From positions 86,001 to 150,000 of the forward strand of contig WBZZ01004539.1 in the NCBI GenBank assembly GCA_019918135.1: DNA of 64,000 bases. The letters run 5' to 3'. Below the pieces are notes generated by a model that saw only the letters and a list, made by a program, of their open reading frames with translations, did no database searches and was not told the origin of the DNA. Source of the stretch: Paulinella micropora. Lineage: Eukaryota > Cercozoa > Imbricatea > Euglyphida > Paulinellidae. Both the position numbers and the translations under genes were made by a program. The number at the start of each line of letters is the position of its first letter. The first letter of the stretch is position 1. Positions 1 to 9,235 of the stretch are shown here, piece after piece.

Positions 1-2
1 GT

Positions 3-810
3 ATGAGACTTCGTTTGACATTCGCACCAGTGCATGAAGCATTGACTATCATTGGAACCTCTGATGGTGCGATTCTCACTGTGTTTACTACCACTAATTT
101 GAAATACACCGTAACAAATCCAGTTGTTATGTTAGAGACATTTTCTCTCGCTCCCGCTGTCCAGAGAAATATTCTTGAACAGATGGGAAGTACTAAGGAT
201 GGGCTTCCATATACTTATGAAACATATTATAACCAAAAGGCGAATCCTGGTACATCTGTTGATTTTAATCTTCAAGTAAATAAGGCCGTTGCCCGTGCTC
301 AGTGCTTGTATATCGTAACTCAGAATGTGCTTTCTGATAATGCTAATATTGACAACTTGGGAACTGCTCAAATGCCTTACAGACAATATCAGTGCCGTAT
401 TGGTGATTGGTATGCCCCGCAACAGAAGATAGAACTCGGAGGAAGCACAGATACTCTTGCCACAGTTCAGCGGGGATGTACAGAATTGTATATTAACAAT
501 CTCCAAGCGACTATGGGTATTCGCGATGCTTATGTCTTCATCTGTTTCTCTTGAAAACTTCCGCAAGTGGTATTCTACTTCGGATAAAACAGGAATTACA
601 TCTAACTCAGGATTTGCTACCATTATCCAGACTCTCAATCAATCGCCCCACATTGGAGCATCTGGTCTTGCCGTTAATAACTCGCGAACTGCGGAAGTCA
701 CTCTTCGTTATGCTTCTGATTATGCTGCTACAAATAAAGCAATCACTGCTTGGTTGAAATATGTCAAAGTCGCGTCTATCTATCCTAGCAGATCAGTGGT
801 TAAACAATAA
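3..810 (+). pseudogene. Major capsid protein (double jelly-roll), C-terminal part, frameshifted, element A
   Basis: The gene is cut by the left window edge, so the ATG at base 3 is only the first in-frame methionine. Two overlapping frames (3-554 and about 457-810) together read as the C-terminal jelly roll of a PLV/virophage-type capsid protein. The segment YRQYQCRIGDWYAPQQ matches the RIG-x-x-YxPQQ motif common in PLV capsids, and the second frame has the typical ending with a helix LENFRKWY and strands to the stop. The same order of features can be followed in the intact capsid gene of element C (57355-58836), though similarity is low. The frame changes near base 545, so the copy is broken or carries one sequencing indel. 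The next gene, a penton-like protein, starts 40 bases downstream, the usual neighbour. Family assignment is by motif and context. Confidence 0.75.
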
Positions 811-850
811 AAAAATTAAAAAAAATAATAATATATTTTATAATATAGCA

Positions 851-1642
851 ATGTCATTTTGCAATCTTGAAGACGAAAAGCGAACCCGCAAAAATTTCCT
901 CCTTCGTGTCTCCTCAAGTGATAAAACAGAATCAAAATCCGCTTCTACTCACAATGGCCGTTTCGTTGTTGATCTCCCAGCAACTGGTCGTAATATTGAT
1001 ATAATCAGTGCTTATGTCGTAAAGAGTATCTCTATCCCAAATGTTTTCCCAAATATACCGAGTTATGCCAACACTCTCACATTAATTAAAACAACGGGAT
1101 CCGGTACAAAAACGGCAATCGTAACAGAAAATCAATACACCATTGATACATTTATTACCGCCCTTCAATCTGCAATTAATTCAGCAATTACCCCTAAGTC
1201 CGTACTTATAACTTTGAACTCCGTAAATACATTGAATTTCGCATTCACTGGTGATACGTATGCTTTTGATTACGATAATAGCACGATTAGAGACAAAATC
1301 GGACTAACTGCCGATATTTCGGCCGCAGCGAGTAGCACAATGCAATCCATAGTCAATCTAATCGGTGAAACGGCCGTTTATGTTCATAGTCGCACATTGA
1401 ACCAGTCTGGTTTAGTTGAAGCAAATGGTAATTTCTCTGTCGTTGGTAAAGTGAATCTAGATAAACCGTTTGGGGTACAATGTTATTTTGAATCGTCAAA
1501 CGATGTTGCTGATTATGTGCCATTTAATACGACGAAAAGTTTAAGGTCTATTGATATCGTCATTAGAAATGCGCAAGGATTCGTGCTCGAACTGCCAACT
1601 AATTTCGAGGTTTCAATTCTCTTAAAGGCGTATCATGCTTAA
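851..1642 (+). CDS. Penton-like minor capsid protein, element A
   Basis: An intact frame of 263 residues starting MSFCNLEDEKRTRKN. An upstream ATG at 761 in the same frame overlaps the capsid gene end, so 851 is the better start; it follows an AT-rich leader. The protein begins with a polar stretch, then FVVDLPATGRNIDIISAYVVKSISIPNVFPNI, like the penton-like protein of element C (RITGTDSDFTHEVNLK...CKILHIYVPKSYYS), followed by a region on fitting TENQYTIDTFITALQSAIN (compare PEGNYTMNNLKNKLSEVL). This N-terminal layout, including the 'set the coordinates with a short helix' part, is shared by PLV and virophage minor capsid proteins that form the five-fold vertices. Size (about 260-300 residues) and position beside the major capsid gene agree. 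No disruption seen. Confidence 0.75.
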   Translation: MSFCNLEDEKRTRKNFLLRVSSSDKTESKSASTHNGRFVVDLPATGRNIDIISAYVVKSISIPNVFPNIPSYANTLTLIKTTGSGTKTAIVTENQYTIDTFITALQSAINSAITPKSVLITLNSVNTLNFAFTGDTYAFDYDNSTIRDKIGLTADISAAASSTMQSIVNLIGETAVYVHSRTLNQSGLVEANGNFSVVGKVNLDKPFGVQCYFESSNDVADYVPFNTTKSLRSIDIVIRNAQGFVLELPTNFEVSILLKAYHA

Positions 1643-1722
1643 AACCGGAAAAACAAACAAACATTTATTTTTAATTATATATTAAAGGTATGATAAAATA
1701 TATGTAAAGATAAAAAACGATA

Positions 1723-2397
1723 ATGCCAGACTATAAACAAGGAAAAATATATAGTCTTAGATCGCATCAAACTGATCAAATCTATATCGGTTCAACTATT
1801 CAACCTTTGTATAAGCGATTATTTGCACACAAACTAAATTATAAAAAATGGATGAATGGTACTTATAGTTACGTATCTTCTTATGAAATAGTTAAATATG
1901 GTGATGTGTATGTTGAATTGGTGGAAGAATATCCGTGCGAAAACAAAATGCAATTACTTAAACGAGAAGGAGAAATTATTAGAGTTACGGAAAAGTGCGT
2001 AAATAAACGAGTAGCAGGTAGGACAAAAAAGGAACGCAGAGTAGAAGAATACTCCAAAATGATTGAATATGAGAGAAAATATCGTGAAGAAAATAAAGAT
2101 ATAATAGCACAAAGAAACAAAGAATGGTATCAAGACAATAAAGATCGTATAGCACAACAAACGAAAGAATATCATCAAGACAATAAAGAACATATATCAC
2201 AAAGATACAAAAAATGGAGAGAAGCAAACAAGGATTACATATCGCAAAAAGGGAAAGAATATCGTGAGAACAATAAAGAATATGTATCGCAAAAAATGAA
2301 AGAATATCGCGAAGCAAACAGAGAGAGATTATGTCAGCAAAAAAAAGTAAATTATCACAAAGGAAATCCAATTGGTTTAGCAATATTTGGAATATAA
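1723..2397 (+). CDS. GIY-YIG nuclease with Lys/Glu-rich repeat tail
   Basis: A 224-residue protein. Residues about 7-85 form a GIY-YIG nuclease domain: KIYSLRS is the first strand, QIYIGST the second, then LYKRLFAHK with the catalytic arginine, and a glutamate in the EGEIIR region. From about residue 100 the protein becomes a run of short basic/acidic units (KEYREANKE, KEWYQDNKD and variants) that is probably helical and may bind DNA. This architecture is known from virophages, PLVs and giant viruses, where such nucleases act as homing or DNA-processing enzymes. A second copy lies at 9236-9724 with a damaged second motif. It is flanked by the penton gene and a short AT-rich region; no frameshift seen. 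Confidence 0.8.
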   Translation: MPDYKQGKIYSLRSHQTDQIYIGSTIQPLYKRLFAHKLNYKKWMNGTYSYVSSYEIVKYGDVYVELVEEYPCENKMQLLKREGEIIRVTEKCVNKRVAGRTKKERRVEEYSKMIEYERKYREENKDIIAQRNKEWYQDNKDRIAQQTKEYHQDNKEHISQRYKKWREANKDYISQKGKEYRENNKEYVSQKMKEYREANRERLCQQKKVNYHKGNPIGLAIFGI

Positions 2398-2422
2398 AAA
2401 TACATAGATATAATGACATTTA

Positions 2423-2644
2423 TGGAAAATTTAAATGTGTTATTCATATTAACAAAAAACATCAACTTACGACGACAACAACAACATTATTAAACAACAA
2501 ATCCCCTGCGGTGTCAATATTGACCAGTTTTACAAATATTTGAAGACAAATCACGCACAACTAACCGAAGAATTAATCAAGGATAAGGACTTTGAATGGT
2601 TGAAGAAAACCTCAATAGAGGTAGAAAATAAAGTTGATAAATAA
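2423..2644 (+). pseudogene. Possible small gene, frameshifted, unknown function
   Basis: An ATG at 2423 opens a frame of 23 codons which stops at a CAA-rich stretch; the next frame then runs open to 2644 with a coding-like, charged sequence (IDQFYKYLKTNH, then LTEELIKDKDFEWLKK). Joined by one frameshift this would be a protein of about 70 residues. I recognise no family. It lies between the GIY-YIG gene and the convergent surface-protein gene. It could also be the eroded end of an older gene. Confidence 0.3.
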
Positions 2645-2669
2645 GCATTAAAAAAAGTATTTTTTTTGT

Positions 2670-3902
2670 TTAAATCTGATTTTCAATCCAGTTTAATGAA
2701 GCATAAATACTTGCCGTTCCACCGCTTGTATTTTGTGCGGATATGGTAAATGTCTTGCTTGGTCCTATCTTGATATTATATTGAGACAAATCAATGTATA
2801 TTGATGAACCGCCAGACAACACATATGTAAATATCACACTTCCGCCCGTTCTTGTTGTCACCGCCGTATCAACTTCTGCTAACGATGTGCTTGTATCGTA
2901 ATTTGAATAAGAAGGTGTTCCTCCTAATGTGGTATTGAGAATAATTCTCGCGATACATGTTTTAGTGTCCGAATTGCTGATGCATAAATTCTCAAAGTAG
3001 ATTATGTTGTAATTTGTTTTGCCGTTGAATGTGGCGCGGTTTCTAATGGTAAATATGGCATTCTCAGTTGATCCTATATTCTTGACATTATCATACGAAT
3101 TAGTTATAGCAATAGTCCGATCAATAGTCCCTTCAACTGCCAAAAACATGCTCGCCGTTTTCATTACAACGGATCCAAGATTTGACGAATATGCCTTCGC
3201 ATAAATCGCAAACGCCGCTTGATCCAATGATGGAGTAGTAGCAGTGCTCGCGTATTTAATTGAATGAATTACTTCCATTCGCCCAGTTCGTGGGTTTTCT
3301 ATTTTGAATGTAATTTGACCACTACCCAGATATTGAACAACTATTTCAAACACATTCAATTTAGTAAAATCAATCGTAGGGAAGTTTCCAGTATTATTAC
3401 ATTTATCAACATTCCACGCATATTGACTGACCACATTTTTTACACTTCCCGCCGTTCTTACAACAGACATTCCCAAACTTGATTGTCTAAAACATAAATT
3501 GTCTGCTGGTGTGCCTATGCCAATATCGCAATTGAAACTATCTGCGGCGATAAATGATGGAAACAATGCGGAAAATCTAGCAACTAAGCCCATGCCACTT
3601 CTATATTTGGCTCGTTCAATAGTCGTGATTTGTGCGGTTGAATTACCTGAGGCCGATGTAGTCAAAACTGCCATTGAATTAGCAGTTGATACCACCCCGC
3701 CATTTGTCTGAACGATATCAAAGAATCGTGTATTAATACCATATGTGAATACATTTTGTAATACTGGTGACAAAGTGGCCGTTCGCAATTCTCCAAAGGC
3801 CGTTGTTGGTAAAGCATCTTTAATGCTATCAATAGATAAAGAAGAAGATGACGATGTAGTTGATGACGATGGTGTATTCGTGCTTTGACCAAAAAGGTTC
3901 AT
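2670..3902 (-). CDS. Putative virion surface/spike protein, element A
   Basis: An intact frame of 410 residues starting MNLFGQSTNTP; a methionine 23 codons upstream overlaps the divergent gene and is less likely. The N-terminus is a Ser/Thr-rich linker (about residues 8-25). The rest is strand-rich: AFGELRTATLSPVLQNVF, KYRSGMGLVARFSALFPS, VFEIVVQYLGSGQITFKI, ENPRTGRMEVIHSIKYA. Each of these segments has a clear counterpart in the same order in the frameshifted gene at 59020-60245 of element C (TTAQLTPVLQEIF, KYRTGTGVLARFTALW, FQIQFQYLGFGAIKFSI, ENPETGDFQLVHMIKYA). Both sit in capsid gene clusters, so a virion role such as a surface or attachment protein is inferred. I do not recognise a named family. 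It shares a 24-bp AT-rich divergent promoter region with the gene at 3927. Confidence 0.65.
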   Translation of the reverse strand: MNLFGQSTNTPSSSTTSSSSSLSIDSIKDALPTTAFGELRTATLSPVLQNVFTYGINTRFFDIVQTNGGVVSTANSMAVLTTSASGNSTAQITTIERAKYRSGMGLVARFSALFPSFIAADSFNCDIGIGTPADNLCFRQSSLGMSVVRTAGSVKNVVSQYAWNVDKCNNTGNFPTIDFTKLNVFEIVVQYLGSGQITFKIENPRTGRMEVIHSIKYASTATTPSLDQAAFAIYAKAYSSNLGSVVMKTASMFLAVEGTIDRTIAITNSYDNVKNIGSTENAIFTIRNRATFNGKTNYNIIYFENLCISNSDTKTCIARIILNTTLGGTPSYSNYDTSTSLAEVDTAVTTRTGGSVIFTYVLSGGSSIYIDLSQYNIKIGPSKTFTISAQNTSGGTASIYASLNWIENQI

Positions 3903-3926
3903 TTTATATTTTATATTATATAAAAT
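3903..3926. promoter_or_regulatory. AT-rich divergent intergenic promoter region
   Basis: Only 24 bases, almost all A and T with TATAT-type steps, separate two divergent start codons (surface protein on the minus strand, F-box/zinc protein on the plus strand). It must contain the core promoters of both genes or their signals lie inside the coding regions. Confidence 0.35.
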
Positions 3927-4202
3927 ATGTGCGTAATAATACAAGAATTGCCAAGCGATATAGTTGGACACATAAGAACATTTGTTTATTCAGAAATGTC
4001 CCAGCAGAATTATAGAAAAGAATTTTGCAATATATGCGGTTTGTCTCGCACATTCCAATCACACCCCCCTATTATAGCAGTTGATATTGATGATGTAGAT
4101 GGTGTTCAGTTTTTCACGATTTGTTCTATTAATTGCTACAGACAAGAGTCTAATAAAAGAGCAAGATATCGTGAACCACCTTTAATCGCTGTCAAGTATT
4201 AA
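3927..4202 (+). CDS. Small F-box-like/zinc-binding protein
   Basis: A 91-residue protein. The N-terminus QELPSDIVGHIRTFVY has the LP-x-D/E-I-x-x-x-I-x-x-F pattern of an F-box-type helix pair. It is followed by CNICG and, about 35 residues later, CSINC, which together could bind one zinc ion. The gene at 10239-10463 has the same plan (KLPLDLQIHIKDFVYG, CINCG, CSKSC). Small F-box-like proteins are common in large DNA viruses, where they link to host ubiquitin ligases, but this role is inference here. Transcribed divergently from the surface protein gene. Confidence 0.5.
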   Translation: MCVIIQELPSDIVGHIRTFVYSEMSQQNYRKEFCNICGLSRTFQSHPPIIAVDIDDVDGVQFFTICSINCYRQESNKRARYREPPLIAVKY

Positions 4203-5552
4203 TCTTTTTGAACTTTTTGTTTATTTCTAGTGCTTCTTCTTAATGGCTTCGTTTCTGCTGATTGTTCTTCTTGTTCTTCTTGTGGTGCTTCTTTTTTCGC
4301 TTCGCTCTTCGTCGCTCCACTCCTATTCTCTTTGATAAACTTATTAACAATAACGGCTCCAATCCCGCTTAATTGTCGTAGTTTGGTATTTGTTATTCCT
4401 CCCCCGTGGTCGATGTAAATCTGCTCAAGCAATTTATACTTATCATCTCTGCTCGCTTTTTTGCCTAATGGTTTGTATTTACTTTCTGCCGTGTCGTTTT
4501 CGCTTTCAGTTTCATTAATATTACTTAAATTCAGACATAAATCTATCTTCTTCGTAATTCCTCTAGTTCGCTTTTAATCCCTTCTGCTTTTATTTCTTCA
4601 GGGTCGGCCACATTAACCAACTATAAGTAAAACTAGTGAGCATATCACCATGACCAAGTACATTAGAAACCCATGTATTAAAATTCTCTAATTTCGGATT
4701 AGCAAAGTTACTATACGACAAACTAGCATATAGTTTTCGCAACATACTACTTTTCTGTGTGTATTCCGATAGCCAGGGGAAGATTTTAATAATTCTTTTG
4801 TTTAGTTCATTATTCTTTTGTTTATCAATCACATCCTCATTGTTAATAATGACTGCTTTCTTTTTCTTGAAATGGTTCCGTATTGAATTTACTTTTTCTA
4901 TTACGAACTGGGGAGTAAAAAGGACGACGGGTCTCTCAGTCCAATTCTTTTCTTGTCCTTCTCTTTTCTTTGCTAAATTATTCACTCGCAACCAAGAGGG
5001 TTTATCTGGTATTAATTCGTATGTGTCTTTGTCAAATATTTTAACAGGCCTTGCTCCAATTGCTATCATCAAAGCAAGTAGTTTTAGATAAGGATCATTA
5101 CTTAATATCATATAGTTCATTTTAGCCATTACATCTCGGACATCAATCTGTATTTTTTGTTCATTTTTGGCTTTGACATCTTTCTTATACCCCTCAACGA
5201 TATCAATACGCTCGTCTTCATTCAGATTAAAATACTTATCCAGTTTGCTCATTTCATATACTTTTTCACTTTGATAAGGCTCTATTGCTTTTTTTCTCAC
5301 CTCAGAAAGTCTTTGCCTTCTACTATTCAAATTAGGATACACAATAGCATATTTTGGATATATGACTTTTAGTGCTTCAAGTGCCTCTTCATCACTCGTT
5401 GGTGTGCTAAATAGCAATATAATAGCATTATGAAACGCGACACTTGGTTTCAACTCACTATCGTAGAAGTTCGACACGACTTCATAAATTTTATTTTCAG
5501 TAGTAGTAACTCTTAACTGCCTAACAAATTTCTTATCATCTTCGCTCCACAT
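4199..5552 (-). pseudogene. Protelomerase-like tyrosine recombinase, element A copy, frameshifted
   Basis: The main frame (4590-5552, start MWSEDDKKF) carries the catalytic parts of a tyrosine recombinase: IAIGARPVKIF (first Arg), NLAKKREGQ (Lys), SSMLRKLYASLSY (second Arg) and VSNVLGHGD followed nine residues after its His by Tyr in TSFTYSW. The second-Arg motif lacks the usual HxxR and instead resembles telomere resolvases (protelomerases such as TelN and TelK). Those enzymes cut palindromic sites and reseal them as hairpins. The C-terminal part (IYIDHGGGITNTKLRQLSGIGAVIVNKF, a possible helix-hairpin-helix, then a basic tail) lies in another frame at 4199-4432; two frameshifts separate the parts. 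A homologue lies at 7678-9075 pointing the other way, with two large palindromes between them. Recombinase assignment is strong; the protelomerase assignment is inference from motif and context. Confidence 0.65.
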
Positions 5553-5999
5553 CTTAGTATACCCCGATATGTCCCTATGTTGTTAAAACCACTCGGCCAG
5601 TTGTTGTTAATAGTAGCAGTCTGAGAGAGACAAACCAGTGTTAGTAATAATGAAGGCCGAATTGATCGAGGCCAATACCCGCGGGCGGAAAATTATTTTT
5701 CCTTATTGTATAAAAACGGGAGACGACAAAAAAAATTTCATTTCTTAAGAAAAGGTTGGACAACTTGGACAAGTTAAAATATAGATAATAGTAAGAAGAA
5801 TAATATAATAAATACCGAAATTTAATAACTAAAAAGTGTCCAACCCCGTAAGGGGGCTACTAGGACACGGCCGACCATGGGGTCGGACAGACATAAACAG
5901 GATTATTTCCGTCTCACTGCTCTTATATTCAATCATTGAATATGTATTAAGGGGGAATTATATATTAAACATAAGGGGGAATTATATCTAAAAGCAATA
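5553..5999. other. Non-coding leader between recombinase gene and palindromes
   Basis: I see no gene here. The stretch holds short GC-rich hairpin-like patches, for example CCCCGTAAGGGGG near 5843-5855, and two near-identical GGGGGAATTATAT words near 5951-5987. It is the upstream side of the recombinase gene at 5552. Confidence 0.35.
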
Positions 6000-6452
6000 A
6001 TGCCAACCGCATCCGAACAATACGCAAACCGACAGAAGTATATCTCACAAAAATACGGGGATAGTTTCGCATTTTTAAGAATGCAAAAATACCACAGGGA
6101 ATATTACGAGAAGAATAAAGAAAGAATATTGGAATATCAAAAAAAGTATAAAGAAAAGAAGAAAGAATAATTACAACAAAAAAAGAAGCAATATAGACTA
6201 GAAAATAAGGACAAGATAAAGGAATACAATAAAGCATACCATGAAAGGAAAAAGAATATAAATAAAAAACCACTTTCTGAAGAACGGAAATTGAAGAAAA
6301 AGGCATATATGGAGAAATATCTGAAGAAATACAATGAGCAACGAAGGGACCTTAAAAAACAATACAAAAAAAAATACGGAGAAAAAGCAGACAAGAATAT
6401 AGATAGATGGACTAGTTATTTTAACGAAAATAGAAAGCCTATCTCTATGTGA
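6000..6452 (+). pseudogene. Basic coiled protein interrupted by a stop codon
   Basis: One frame of 151 codons from ATG at 6000 to TGA at 6450-6452, interrupted by a single TAA at 6168-6170. Both halves have the same composition: Lys, Glu, Tyr and Asn-rich units such as YYEKNKERILEYQKKYKE and KDKIKEYNKAYHERKK. These resemble the repeat tails of the GIY-YIG proteins at 1723 and 9236. No nuclease domain is visible, so it may be a related tail-only protein or a remnant. The stop is unlikely to be a recoded codon because neighbouring genes end in TAA. Confidence 0.45.
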
Positions 6453-6647
6453 TCATATCAGCAAAATAATATCGTTATGTCTGAGCCGGTGCCACCAATT
6501 TTGGTCAAACACAATTTTTTTTTTGCCGATCTTCCAAGGAGAAAAGCAAAAAGTAAAACTCTTTTTTCCCCTTACTCGCGTGGCTATCGCCCCCTTCCCC
6601 CACGAACTTCGTTCGTTGCCCCCCTCCCCCATTTGTTGTGTTTGATG

Positions 6648-7044
6648 ATCATTTATATATATGGACAAGTCTATTCGTATATTAAATACAAGCACAGAAA
6701 AGATGAAAAACACACACAGGAAAACAGAAAACACACACAGGAAGCATAAAACATACCTTTGTTTTACAAAAACACGGAAAACTAAGCAGACTAAGGAAGA
6801 TTTAGACAAAATAACGACTAATTCATTTAAATGAAATTTATATATATTTTTTAGAATAAAAAATATGAATTAGTCGTTATTTTGTCTAAATCTTCCTTAG
6901 TCTGCTTAGTTTTCCGTGTTTTTGTAAAACAAAGGTATGTTTTATGCTTCCTGTGTGTCTTTTCTGTTTTCCTGTGTGTGTGTTTTCATCTTTTCTGTGC
7001 TTGTATTTAATATACGAATAGACTTGTCCATATATATAAATGAT
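6648..7044. repeat. Large palindrome 1 (putative hairpin-telomere junction)
   Basis: Left arm 6648-6826 and right arm 6865-7044 are reverse complements with only a few differences. The 38-nt centre (6827-6864) is AT-rich, beginning TTAAATGAAATTTA. The outer ends read ATCATTTATATATATGGACA and its complement. Long arms around a short unpaired centre is what results when a covalently closed hairpin end is copied into duplex DNA. Alternative: a foldback (MITE-like) transposon. Confidence 0.85.
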
Positions 7045-7060
7045 ATATATATATATAATG

Positions 7061-7446
7061 TATATGGACAAGTCCATATGGTATATCATAAAATAAGCAT
7101 TAAAAACATATAAAACATACACAGGAGGACATAAAACATACCTATGTCTCACCAAAAACACACATTTGTTTAACAACTAATTCAACAAACAAAGCACACT
7201 AGAGAGATTTAAGCAAAATAACAACAAAATCATATTTAAATGAAATTTAATATATATTTTTATAATTAAAAATATGATTTTGTTGTTATTTTGCTTAAAT
7301 CTCTCTTAGTGTGCTTTGTTTGTTGAATTAGTTGTTAAACAAATGTGTTTTTTTGTGAAACATAGGTATGTTTTATGTCATTCTGTGTATGTTTTATATG
7401 TTTCTAAGGCTTATTTTATTATATACCATATGGACTTATCCATATA
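7061..7446. repeat. Large palindrome 2, related to palindrome 1
   Basis: Left arm 7061-7234 and right arm 7273-7446 pair almost perfectly around a 38-nt centre (7235-7272) beginning TTTAAATGAAATTTA, nearly the same centre as palindrome 1. The arms of the two palindromes share layout and words (ATGGACAAGTC at the tip, ATAAAACATACC, TTTAAGCAAAATAAC versus TTTAGACAAAATAAC) but are diverged, so these are two related sites, not a recent duplication. The 16-bp gap between them is a TA repeat. Confidence 0.85.
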
Positions 7447-7487
7447 CATAAATGATCATAAAAAACATAAGGAATAAAAAGAAAAAG

Positions 7488-7527
7488 TTTAGGGTTTAGG
7501 GTTAGGGTTAGGGTTAGGGTTAGGGTT
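7488..7527 (+). repeat. Interstitial TTAGGG telomeric array
   Basis: About six units of TTAGGG or TTTAGGG, the last five being perfect GGGTTA repeats. It is the repeat type used at telomeres by animals, fungi and many protists. It lies 40 bp from palindrome 2 and 150 bp from the recombinase gene. Confidence 0.85.
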
Positions 7528-7582
7528 AGATAATTAAATATTTTTGCATATTGAGAAAAAATGTGGACTGGTTTTATATACA

Positions 7583-7631
7583 TGGGGGGCAGACACGAAC
7601 GAAGTGAGTGGCGGGGGGGGGGGGGGGGGCA
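7583..7631. repeat. G-rich tract with inverted counterpart at 6589-6632
   Basis: GGGGGG, then ACACGAACGAAGTGAGT, then a run of about 17 G. On the other side of the palindromes, 6589-6632 holds the inverse arrangement: C-rich tracts around CACGAACTTCGTTCGTTG. The two lie roughly symmetrically about the palindromes, suggesting homologous ends of two elements. Confidence 0.5.
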
Positions 7632-7677
7632 ATAACTGAAGCAAACCAAAGGAACGACAAAGCAACCATAAAGCAGA

Positions 7678-9075
7678 ATGTGGAACGAAAATGACAGAAA
7701 ATTTATCAAGCAGTTAAATGTAGCAGACACAGAGCAAAAAATATATGATGTCGTATCAAAATTTTTTACGAGTGATGAGAAGCAGTCAAAAGCATTCCAT
7801 AATGCTATTGTGTTATTATTTAGCAAAACAACAACGGAAGACGAAGCACTAAAAGCGATGCAAGTTATTTATTCAAAGTATGCTATTATTTATCCAAATA
7901 CAACTTCAAGAAGACAGAGATTATCCGAAGTAAGAACGAGGGCGATAAAGCCAAGTCAAACTAAAGAAGTATATGAAATGAGCAAATTGGACAAATATTT
8001 CAATATCAACGAAGACGAACGAATAAAATTGTTGAGGGGTATAAAAAAGATGTCAAAGCAAAAAACGAGCAAAAAATACAGATTGATGTGCGGGAGGTAA
8101 TGGGGAAAATGAATGAAATGATTTTAAGCAATGACCCTTATCTTAAACTACTTGCTTTGATAATAGCAATTGGAGCAAGGCCTGTTGAAATATTTGATAA
8201 AAACACATATGAATTAATACTAGATAAACCTTCTTGGTTGCGAGTAAATAACTTAGAAAAAAGAGAGAGGGACAAAAAAGAATTGGACTGAGAGACCTGT
8301 TATTTTATTTACTCCTGAATTTGTAATTGAGAAAGTAAATTCAATAAGAAACCACTTCAAGAAAAAGAAAGCAATTATTATCAACAAGGAAGGGGTGCTT
8401 GATAAACAAAAGAATAATGAATTGAACAAGCGAATAATTAAGGTTTTCCCGTGGCTAGCAGATTATACACAGAGAAGCAGTATGTTAAGAAAATTATATG
8501 TGAGTTTATCATATACGAATTTCGCCAATCCGAAATCAGAGAATTTTAATACGTGGGTAAGCAATGTATTAGGACACGGCGACCTTTTAACGAGTTTTTC
8601 TTATAGTTGGGTAAATGTGTTAGATCCAGAAGAAATAAAAGCAAAAGGAATAAAAACAGAGTTGGAAGAATTAAGAAAGAAGATTGATTTATGCTTGAAT
8701 TTAAATAATATTAATGAAAGTGAAAGGGAAAACGACGACGACACTGCAGAAAGTAAATATAAACGATTAGGCAAAAAAGCAAGCAGAGAGGATAAAATGG
8801 CCTTGTTAAATACAATTTGGAATGACTACGGCGGAAAAATAACGAATATCAAATTGAGGAAGATAAGCGGGGTTGGTGCTGTTATTGTGAATGATTTTGT
8901 TAAGCAGAAGAAACAAACTGAAGCAAAGCAAACAGAAGTAAAACAAACAGAAGTAAAACAAACGGAGACGAAGAAAACGGAGAAAGCAGGGTATAAATTA
9001 ATAGACGAAAATGGAAAAAAACAACCGATAAAAAAAAGCGAAAGATTACTTAAGAAGAAGGAGGAGGCGGTGTGA
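7678..9075 (+). pseudogene. Protelomerase-like tyrosine recombinase, element B copy, frameshifted
   Basis: Homologue of the gene at 4199-5552 along its whole length (MWNENDRKFIKQL start; IAIGARPVEIF; SSMLRKLYVSLSY; VSNVLGHGDLLTSFSYSW; ITNIKLRKISGVGAVIVNDF). The four catalytic residues Arg, Lys, Arg, His and the nucleophile Tyr nine residues after His are all visible. The C-terminus (8395-9075) is intact and shows what the other copy has lost: a linker with acidic patches, the helix-hairpin-helix-like segment and a tail of four QTEVKQTE-type repeats. Two frameshifts, near 8030 and 8275, break the gene at homopolymer-rich places. It reads away from the palindromes, mirror-like to the other copy. 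Tyrosine recombinase is well supported; telomere resolution as its reaction is inferred. Confidence 0.68.
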
Positions 9076-9235
9076 TTTCGTTGTTAATTTGTTGTTTTTT
9101 CTGTTGTCGTCGTTCTCGCTGTCTTTGGTTAATTTTATCTTTGTTGGCTACGTGATATTCTTTTTTACGTTGGCATATTGCTTCTTTGTTTGCTTCATAA
9201 TATTCCTTTATTTAATCTTTGTTGGCTTCACGATA

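Noticed and set aside
6000-6452. In-frame TAA as evidence for an alternative genetic code
   Set aside because: Nearby and distant genes (for example 52827-53645 and 10500-10652) end with TAA, TAG and TGA as normal stops, and only this frame is affected; a simple nonsense mutation is more likely.
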